Shown here: piece after piece, positions 50,771 to 56,448 of the stretch | Numbering within the stretch: position 1 is the stretch's first letter | Layout: every line of letters begins with the position of its first letter | IMG/VR virus record: IMGVR_UViG_3300028034_000004 | Span: 1-56,448 of that record | Strand: one strand, 5' to 3' | DNA: 56,448 bases | DNA from: a virus | Position numbers and translations under genes: made by a program | Notes under the pieces: generated by a model | What the model saw: the letters and a program-made list of their open reading frames with translations, nothing else | The model's database searches: none | Told to the model about the DNA's origin: nothing

Positions 50771-51238
50771 TTAAACGTTATTTACTTCTTCTCCCTGGTC
50801 TTCGAAAAACATTTGAATCTCTTTAGGAAGTCCATCTAATGTTTCATACTTCTGAAAGTTATTATCTCTAACAACTCTCGGATTAGAAAGCAGTTGGAAA
50901 GAAGCTAACTTTTCAAAAAGCTCTTTCTTTTCTGGTGAAGAAAACTTACCAGAAATAGAAGCAACTTTCTCTTTTTGAGCAGAAGATAACTTTCCTCTTA
51001 ACTCTTCTTCTACTTCTTCACTTTCTTCATCACCATCATCGGCTTCGTTATCTTCTGTTCCTTCAATCATTTCTTCTGGATCTTTTTCAGCTTTTGGTTT
51101 AGTTTTAGCTTTAGCAACCTTTTCTAACGCCCTTGCCATAACTTCTTCAGCTAGAGCATCAACTTCTTCAGAAGCGTTCTTTTCCATTTCTTCTTCTTCA
51201 GCAATTTCATTTACTAAATCTTCAAGTGTACCAGCCAT
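50771..51238 (-). CDS. Acidic head protein
   Basis: 155 residues, strongly acidic (EEVDALAEEVMARALEKVAK; DNEADDGDEESEEVEEELRG), with K-x-A-S motifs MEKNASEEV, KEKVASISG and FEKLASFQL. Acidic, helical and directly downstream of the protease gene: typical of prohead core or scaffold components. The start ATG follows AAGGAGG. Confidence 0.6.
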   Translation of the reverse strand: MAGTLEDLVNEIAEEEEMEKNASEEVDALAEEVMARALEKVAKAKTKPKAEKDPEEMIEGTEDNEADDGDEESEEVEEELRGKLSSAQKEKVASISGKFSSPEKKELFEKLASFQLLSNPRVVRDNNFQKYETLDGLPKEIQMFFEDQGEEVNNV

Positions 51239-51249
51239 AAGGCACCTCC

Positions 51250-53031
51250 TTAGTTAATAATCTTTTTAATAGCAGTTCCGGCCAGCATATCAACACCTCT
51301 ACCCAATGATTGCATCGGGGAAGCGGATGTAACAAATATATTTCCAATATTATTTAATGTATCATATTTTTTGTCAATCTCTTTATATCTATTATACAAC
51401 TGATCGGTATCATTAATCAAATCTGAAGTAGATTTTTTTGGTGATACCATTCGGGCCGCTTCTTTTGTTATAACATTGTCATAATTCATTTGACTTAAAG
51501 CTTTTTTAATGGCAATCCAATCATCTTTTGAATTAGTGGCTCCGATACCTAACATAGCAACTAGGTTGGGGTGCTCTTCAAGGAACTTCATTAACTTGGC
51601 ATCACTGTCAAAACGACCCGCGATATCCGATGCTAAATAAGCAGCAGGTACTCCTGCAAAAACTCGACCACCTAAATTAGATGCGGTCTTTTCAAATTCC
51701 TTACCTGCTCTTTTCATCTCACCTAAACCTTTGACGGCGCCAACACTACCGGCGGTCATTACAGGTAATAACCACGGGTGATCTTTGATCTTCTTATCAA
51801 GACCTTCTGCATTGTAATCGGGGACTTGATTTAAGTATCTGTTGTATAAAAGACTGCCAGCAATTATTCCAGGTGTTGCCAGTTGTTCTGGTCTGAATCT
51901 CTTTTGTCTGACTTCTTTGGGTTCTTCTGCTGCCATCTTAATGAGTCTTGGATATAAATACTCTTTGATTGCTGACCTCTCTTTAACATAAGGTATTCCA
52001 ACTTTAAAGACGTCAAAGTCTAAATCACCAAATAACGGGTTAAACTTTTTGTTGACTTCTCTTTCTGGAATATCTATATTAAGGATAATGTCGTCAAAGT
52101 CATCCGGGTTATGCCCCAACTTATTTAAATATATCCTTTGGAATTCTTCCGGTTTTAAAATGATACCTAAAGTTAAAAGAGAAGTTAATACATCATCAAT
52201 AGGTTTTTCAGAATAAAAATCCAAAACCTTATCGGAAATGTTTTTTTCTCTTTCTTTGATATCAGAAAAACCCCTCATTAATTTAGCCGCAATCTGTCCG
52301 GCATCATTGGAGATAGTTTCACCTGGGATCTCTTTTTCAATATCCGCTTTCTTTTTAAAGCCATTCAATACAGAAGCGACCTTTTTTAATGACTTAGCGG
52401 TCCTGTCCGCACCAATGTAGACAAAACTGATATCAAAAAATCTCGGTTTCTTATTTATCATATAAACTTTTCTGCCGTCAGGCAATACTTCACCTTTATG
52501 ATATTTTATATGATCACAGTAATCGTTGGTAGTCTTGGCGACATTACCACAGATACTGCAAACATCATATGGAACCTTACATCCCATTGAAACATCCCAC
52601 ATCTTATCATTGTCGATGTCTGATGCAATCTTAGGGGCTTTATCCCTATCAATCCTAACAATAAGTTCTACCCTATGCATTCTCGGATTGAAGTGGGCAA
52701 ACATTATATCCCCTTTAGATTTTTTCGGGTCTTTATTTTTATGATGAGTAAATACATATCCGAATTCTTCGAAGGTCTTATAGTGATCTAATATTTCTTG
52801 TTCTTCAAAATAATCAGAGTTAACATTGTCTCCCCAAATCTCACCACTGCTTACAGCAGAAACTAAAACGTAAACGGAGTCTGGGTCAGACTCGATATTA
52901 TCTTCAATGTAGTTTTTAATCTCATCAGAGATTGTACCAGAAGCCACTTTTTCAAGAGAATCAGAAGGGTCGATCTCCTGTAGTGAAAATTCTTCATCGT
53001 TATAATTAAAGTGTATTGTTTTTTCTATCAA
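51250..53031 (-). CDS. Prohead (capsid maturation) protease with C-terminal extension
   Basis: 593 residues from TTG 53031 with AAGGAGGGG upstream. Residues about 50-215 are the protease: VSSGEIWGDNVNSDYFEEQ, FTHHKNKDPKKSKGDI with the catalytic His, HRVELIVRIDRDKAPKIASD, and VSMGCKVPYDVCSICGN with the catalytic Ser, then NDYCDHIKYHKGE (a CxxC...C..H zinc site) and FFDISFVYIGADRTAK. The C-terminal 370 residues add a helical domain, the repeated block EEPKEVRQKRFRPEQLA near residue 380, and a hydrophobic segment. It contains four K-x-A-S motifs itself, so self-cleavage is likely. It would process the scaffold and capsid proteins around it. Confidence 0.78.
   Translation of the reverse strand: MIEKTIHFNYNDEEFSLQEIDPSDSLEKVASGTISDEIKNYIEDNIESDPDSVYVLVSAVSSGEIWGDNVNSDYFEEQEILDHYKTFEEFGYVFTHHKNKDPKKSKGDIMFAHFNPRMHRVELIVRIDRDKAPKIASDIDNDKMWDVSMGCKVPYDVCSICGNVAKTTNDYCDHIKYHKGEVLPDGRKVYMINKKPRFFDISFVYIGADRTAKSLKKVASVLNGFKKKADIEKEIPGETISNDAGQIAAKLMRGFSDIKEREKNISDKVLDFYSEKPIDDVLTSLLTLGIILKPEEFQRIYLNKLGHNPDDFDDIILNIDIPEREVNKKFNPLFGDLDFDVFKVGIPYVKERSAIKEYLYPRLIKMAAEEPKEVRQKRFRPEQLATPGIIAGSLLYNRYLNQVPDYNAEGLDKKIKDHPWLLPVMTAGSVGAVKGLGEMKRAGKEFEKTASNLGGRVFAGVPAAYLASDIAGRFDSDAKLMKFLEEHPNLVAMLGIGATNSKDDWIAIKKALSQMNYDNVITKEAARMVSPKKSTSDLINDTDQLYNRYKEIDKKYDTLNNIGNIFVTSASPMQSLGRGVDMLAGTAIKKIIN
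51878..51927. repeat. 50-base repeat, copy 2
   Basis: One mismatch from 47849-47898; lies within the protease gene and encodes EPKEVRQKRFRPEQLA. Confidence 0.9.
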
Positions 53032-53045
53032 GTTGACCCCTCCTT

Positions 53046-53942
53046 TTATCCATATACTTTTTGTTTAGCTTCTTCGAAAGTCATGTTACTATCTTTCATT
53101 GTTTTGGCTAAGTTAACAATTTGGTTTTTATAAGCCACATTCTCTCTGGCCATATCATATCCTGCAGTACCTAAGTTCTCAGATACATCTCTAGCAGAGT
53201 TAAGAATGTTGTTAACACCAGAAATTATTCTGTCTTCAGCACCGTTATCTCTTCTATTGAAACTATCCTGGATAGAAGTGACATCTTTAATATTATTAAA
53301 GTGCATTGTTCCAGTTCCACCAGCTTCTATTTGTTTCATGAACGATTTGACAGCAATAGGATGCTTGGCTAAATCAGGAGCAGCATCATAAAAGAATTTG
53401 AACTGTTGCTTTGACTCTGGATTATCTTCAAATTCCGGGTACCTTCTAATGAAAGCTTCCCAATATTTTTCTTCCTGGTTATTCAATTTGTTTCTAACAG
53501 CCTGGTATAAATCTCCGCCACCTTTTGCCCCTAAAGAAACTGCACCGGCTCCAGCCATACTCATACCTAACTTCTTGGCGATATCCTTAATCATTTCTCT
53601 ATCCTCAGGGGATATACTCATCATTGATTTAAGTTTATCTTTAGCACTGGCTTTTTTACCCAACATACCTCCGAAACGAGCTTCATCATCTAATTTCTGG
53701 TTCATTCTTTCATAATAACCTTTTTCAGATTTAAGCTTGTCTCTTTGATATTTATTCATTCTGGCATTTTGGATACCTTTTACAAGTAAACCGGCACCCC
53801 CAGCCGCTGCTGCACCTTTAAGTCCTTTTTTCACTGAGGGTTCATTCTTTTTAATATAATTGACGGTGGCATCTGTCGCATCATTTAATCTGCGGAAAAG
53901 TTTTTCGGCTTCTTCGTTTTTTAAATTAAAATCAAAAGCCAT
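53046..53942 (-). CDS. Internal head protein candidate
   Basis: 298 residues. The N-terminal part is charged, then a Gly/Ala segment (GLKGAAAAGGAGLLVKGIQN), LGKKASAKDKL with the K-x-A-S motif, and a second Gly/Ala segment (KLGMSMAGAGAVSLGAKGGG). The C-terminal half is soluble and helical (WEAFIRRYPEFEDNPESKQQ). Gly/Ala-rich segments that could enter membranes suggest a protein carried in the head and ejected with DNA. The start ATG follows AGGAGG. Confidence 0.55.
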   Translation of the reverse strand: MAFDFNLKNEEAEKLFRRLNDATDATVNYIKKNEPSVKKGLKGAAAAGGAGLLVKGIQNARMNKYQRDKLKSEKGYYERMNQKLDDEARFGGMLGKKASAKDKLKSMMSISPEDREMIKDIAKKLGMSMAGAGAVSLGAKGGGDLYQAVRNKLNNQEEKYWEAFIRRYPEFEDNPESKQQFKFFYDAAPDLAKHPIAVKSFMKQIEAGGTGTMHFNNIKDVTSIQDSFNRRDNGAEDRIISGVNNILNSARDVSENLGTAGYDMARENVAYKNQIVNLAKTMKDSNMTFEEAKQKVYG

Positions 53943-53953
53943 TTAGCCACCTC

Positions 53954-54688
53954 CTATTCGATTTCTTCTAATAACTTTTTAGCTTCCTCATCGGACATTC
54001 CTTCGATTGTGCTAACTAAATTACCTAGATCTTCGTTTTCTTCTTGCTCTTCCAATTCTGAAATTTTACCTTTAAGTTCTGGGGAAGACTGCGCAGCTTC
54101 CTTTAAAATCTCGCCAGCTTCCTCTTCTGTGATGGAATCCAGGAAGTTATTAACTTCTGCTTCTTTAATCATCTCTTCGTTATATACACCAATAGCTTCA
54201 TCTAACACTTCTGGCTCGATACCTGTTACAGAAGCAATCTTTTGTAAGCCGTCAATGTAGAGTTCTTCAGCTGATGCTTGTTTTTCTTTTTTCTTACCTA
54301 AAGCTTTATCTGGTCTTAGTGCGCCCATAACTCCGCCAAAAGCGGCGCCTTGTCCGGCTAATCTTTTTAATTGATTGGCCGAAACATTGCCACCGGTCAA
54401 CTTAGTACCTAATGCACCTAATCCAGCTGCACCAGCACCTGTAGAAGCTGCACCAACTAGAGCACCTTTACCTCTTTCTTTTAAAGCTTGTTTCTGTTCA
54501 TCTGATAATTTGTCAGCGAGGGCGGCACCTCCGTAACCTAAACCTAATCCAGCAGCTGCAGCAGTGGCTATTTCCTTTTTAGAAAGTTTGCTATTTATGG
54601 GGGATCCCCCTCCTGGTAAAAGACCCGCAACATTCGGGTTAGCAGCAACTTTTTCCATACCTAATTCTGTAATTCTATTAAAATCCAT
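53954..54688 (-). CDS. Gly/Ala-rich internal head protein
   Basis: 244 residues. N-terminus ITELGMEKVAANPNVAGLLP, then a glycine-zipper region (ATAAAAGLGLGYGGAALADK; GAASTGAGAAGLGALGTKLT), then EKQASAEELYIDGLQKIASV with two K-x-A-S motifs and an acidic helical C-terminus (EEAGEILKEAAQSSPELKGK). It resembles the next two upstream genes in layout. Likely packaged in the head. The start ATG follows AAGGAGG. Confidence 0.6.
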   Translation of the reverse strand: MDFNRITELGMEKVAANPNVAGLLPGGGSPINSKLSKKEIATAAAAGLGLGYGGAALADKLSDEQKQALKERGKGALVGAASTGAGAAGLGALGTKLTGGNVSANQLKRLAGQGAAFGGVMGALRPDKALGKKKEKQASAEELYIDGLQKIASVTGIEPEVLDEAIGVYNEEMIKEAEVNNFLDSITEEEAGEILKEAAQSSPELKGKISELEEQEENEDLGNLVSTIEGMSDEEAKKLLEEIE

Positions 54689-54715
54689 TTATGTATTCCT
54701 CCTTAAAAAGAATTT

Positions 54716-54737
54716 ATGCGAGAGTTACCCCTCGCAT
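54716..54737 (-). terminator. Hairpin between head genes, possible weak terminator
   Basis: Stem ATGCGAG / CTCGCAT with an eight-base loop. On the minus strand a T run starts only five bases beyond the stem, so termination is probably partial. Confidence 0.45.
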
Positions 54738-54745
54738 TTATTTAA

Positions 54746-55387
54746 TTACTCAGTTAAAGCGTCAATGCCAGCTTCAAATAATGCATCAAATGTTTCTTCA
54801 TCTAATCCATAAGCTGCAGCTGTTTTTTGCTTTTCTTTTCTCTTTTTATTAGCATAAGCACCAGCAGCACCTAATCCAGCTAATCCAGCGGCACCTAATC
54901 CAGCTTTACCTTTGTTGTTTTTGAGAGCTTGTAGAGCAGAACTACCAGCGGAACCCAAAGCACCTGCACCAGCTTTAGCAGCGTCGCCAGTAAAGCCGGC
55001 TACATTTTTAGCACCTCTAGCAACACTTCTTCCACCTCTTGCTGCCATATTACCTGGATTTTTAAGAGCTTCTTTTAATGCTGCTTTTGTTCCTACACTT
55101 TCAGGAGCATTTTTAACAAAGTCATAAACACCTTTGCCTGCAACGCCAGCACCTGCAGCACCAGCACCTCCACCAATCAATGCAGCTAATTGTTTCTTAG
55201 ACATTCCGCCATTTTCTTGCTCTTCAGCAGCCTTTTCTAAAAAGTCATGCAGTTCCATAGCATCTACACCATGTACTCCAGCTACCTTTTCTAAAGAATC
55301 AGCATAATCATTAAGACCTTCCTCATAAGCAACCTTTTCTAAACCTGCTTCTAATACCATATTGATTTCTTCTTGTGTTAAATTCAT
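54746..55387 (-). CDS. Tandem paralogue A, Gly/Ala-rich head protein
   Basis: 213 residues. N-terminal domain (LTQEEINMVLEAGLEKVAYE; GLNDYADSLEKVAGVHGVDA; ELHDFLEKAAEE) nearly identical to that of the next gene upstream. A glycine-zipper middle (LIGGGAGAAGAGVAGKGVYD; GAAGLAGLGAAGAYANKKRK) is followed by KQKTAAAYGLDEETFDALFE and a shared end IDALTE. Here the K-x-A-S motif reads K-T-A-A. The start ATG follows AAGGAGG. Confidence 0.65.
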   Translation of the reverse strand: MNLTQEEINMVLEAGLEKVAYEEGLNDYADSLEKVAGVHGVDAMELHDFLEKAAEEQENGGMSKKQLAALIGGGAGAAGAGVAGKGVYDFVKNAPESVGTKAALKEALKNPGNMAARGGRSVARGAKNVAGFTGDAAKAGAGALGSAGSSALQALKNNKGKAGLGAAGLAGLGAAGAYANKKRKEKQKTAAAYGLDEETFDALFEAGIDALTE

Positions 55388-55407
55388 TTTGTATTCCTCC
55401 TTGTTTT

Positions 55408-55857
55408 TTATTCAGTTAAAGCTTCTAAACCTTTTTCAAATAAATAATTTAAAGTGTTGTCATCGATAGATGCTTCTTTTTTCTTTTTCTTCGGTTGGAG
55501 TGCACCTGCCCCCGCCCCTATTAAACTCCCTGCAAGAGAGCCACCTGCTCCAGTTATTGAACTTGCACCGATAGCTTCGCCAACATTAAAATCTGAATCT
55601 TTTAAAGCTGAAACTAACATTGGAACTCCGCCAGCAACTCCGCCAGCAATTCCACCTCTCCGACCCCATTTTTTCCATTTAGGATCTTCAACATCTTCTT
55701 CGGCAACCTTCTCTAAAAAGTCATGTAAATCCACAGCGTCTACACCATGTACCCCAGCAACTTTTTCTAAAGAGTCAGCATAGTCATTAAGTCCTTCTTC
55801 ATAAGCAATCTTTTCCAAACCAGCATTTAAAATCATATCTAATTCTTCCTGAGTCAT
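55408..55857 (-). CDS. Tandem paralogue B, Gly/Ala-rich head protein
   Basis: 149 residues. Shares the N-terminal 50 residues (GLNDYADSLEKVAGVHGVDA; DLHDFLEKVAEE) and the last 20 residues with paralogue A, with a different, shorter glycine-zipper middle (GGIAGGVAGGVPMLVSALKD; GGSLAGSLIGAGAGALQPKK). A K-x-A-S motif, KKKEASIDD, precedes the shared C-terminal helix. The duplicated ends with variable middles suggest domain-wise duplication. The start ATG follows AAAGGAGG. Confidence 0.65.
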   Translation of the reverse strand: MTQEELDMILNAGLEKIAYEEGLNDYADSLEKVAGVHGVDAVDLHDFLEKVAEEDVEDPKWKKWGRRGGIAGGVAGGVPMLVSALKDSDFNVGEAIGASSITGAGGSLAGSLIGAGAGALQPKKKKKEASIDDNTLNYLFEKGLEALTE

Positions 55858-55869
55858 ATGTACCTCCTT

Positions 55870-56448
55870 TTAAGAGTATAATCTAGTTCCGGGGTGCTTT
55901 GACTTTTTCACCTCGAAAGGATTATCTGTTTTTTTATTCTTTATCTTATCATAATGCTTTTTACTTTTGCTTTTGGTCTCGCCTACAAGTGATGCAACTT
56001 CCATAGTTTTAAGTGGGTGTTTAGCCATCTGCAGGGCAATACCAGCAGCTTTTTCTAAACGTTCGTTCAATTCATCTAATCTCGACTTAATTTTACCATA
56101 GCTTGCAACCTTTTGCAAAAACTCATTTTCCTTATCTACAAGAAAATTCACCTCTGATATGTCAGGAATATTTTCTTCTGATGCAGACTTAATTAATTCG
56201 TCTGGTGCACCAGCTTTTTTAATGGAATAAGCAACTATCTTAGGGTTGTTATTTTGCAACTTGGATTTAATCAACTTCACTAAGTGTGGTTTCTTTTCCA
56301 TTAATTTGACTTCTAGATCTGATTTTTCCCTCTGCATATTGCCTATCAATGATTTTAGGTCTTCTATATTAATTGTTTCTTTTTCTTCCTCTTCATCATT
56401 AATTGTATAATAGGAATCATCAAAGCTCAAATCCGGACTTTCAGTTTT
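55870..56448 (-). CDS. Head protein, 5' end outside window
   Basis: 193 residues visible; the frame stays open to the right edge, and the first candidate start (TTG 56430) has no ribosome site, so the true start lies outside. Acidic N-terminal part (TINDEEEEKETINIEDLKSL), a long charged helix region, two K-x-A-S motifs (LIKSASEEN and LQKVASYGK) and a very basic C-terminus (ETKSKSKKHYDKIKNKKTDN) that could bind DNA. Its place at the head of the capsid block and the motifs suggest an internal head or packaging-linked protein. Confidence 0.6.
   Translation of the reverse strand, partial: KTESPDLSFDDSYYTINDEEEEKETINIEDLKSLIGNMQREKSDLEVKLMEKKPHLVKLIKSKLQNNNPKIVAYSIKKAGAPDELIKSASEENIPDISEVNFLVDKENEFLQKVASYGKIKSRLDELNERLEKAAGIALQMAKHPLKTMEVASLVGETKSKSKKHYDKIKNKKTDNPFEVKKSKHPGTRLYS

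Noticed and set aside
1-56448. tRNA or rRNA genes
   Set aside because: I saw no cloverleaf-like segment or rRNA-like sequence when reading intergenic stretches; a dedicated scan was not possible.

Overview
The window looks like part of a large tailed-phage genome (contractile-tail, myovirus-type). A prophage form cannot be excluded, because no integrase or attachment site is visible. The DNA is AT-rich by eye (not computed), the standard genetic code fits, and nearly every gene has a strong AGGAGG-type ribosome site with frequent TTG/GTG starts. The endolysin ends in an S-layer-homology module, and three oxygen-sensitive radical-SAM enzymes are encoded. I infer an anaerobic low-GC Firmicute host with an S-layer; the species cannot be told.

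Layout. (1) 1-6606, minus: one open frame running off the left edge encodes a multisubunit-type RNA polymerase with beta and beta' fused in one chain. A 524-residue LAGLIDADG intein sits inside the catalytic NADFDGD loop. (2) 6607-6706: divergent promoter region. (3) 6707-12915, plus: small, mostly unknown genes, including a YopX-like protein, a VRR-NUC-type nuclease, a zinc ribbon, two proteins built of short repeats, a sigma-like factor and several tiny membrane proteins, closed by a two-way terminator. (4) 12912-17697, minus: small membrane and unknown proteins, a zinc-finger portal protein and two unknown proteins. (5) 17698-18134: noncoding, AT-rich, with two GGTCCACC hairpins. (6) 18135-21394, minus: lysis cassette (papain-like hydrolase, amidase-SLH endolysin, two holin candidates, an orphan sensor-like membrane protein). 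(7) 21424-28454, minus: three radical-SAM/SPASM-type enzymes, two helical proteins, and two proteins ending in Cys-X-X-X repeats, one of them an RCC1-type propeller that looks like a tail fibre. (8) 28465-47468, minus: tail fibre, baseplate, a second sigma factor, hub, tape measure, tail-assembly chaperones with a -1 slippery site, two tube paralogues, sheath and neck. (9) 47491-56448, minus: capsid module with major capsid protein, decoration and scaffold candidates, a prohead protease, and a series of Gly/Ala-rich internal head proteins, the last cut by the right edge.

How it works together. The phage appears to carry its own polymerase and two sigma-like factors, so it probably controls its own transcription. 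Proteins of the capsid module share a K-x-A-S motif that may be the prohead protease recognition site. The strongest candidate for a new system is region 7: a RiPP-like maturation cluster in the receptor-binding locus, whose apparent substrates are C-terminal Cys-rich tips, one of them on a virion-type adhesin. This would mean a phage tail fibre tip is rebuilt by radical-SAM chemistry before assembly.
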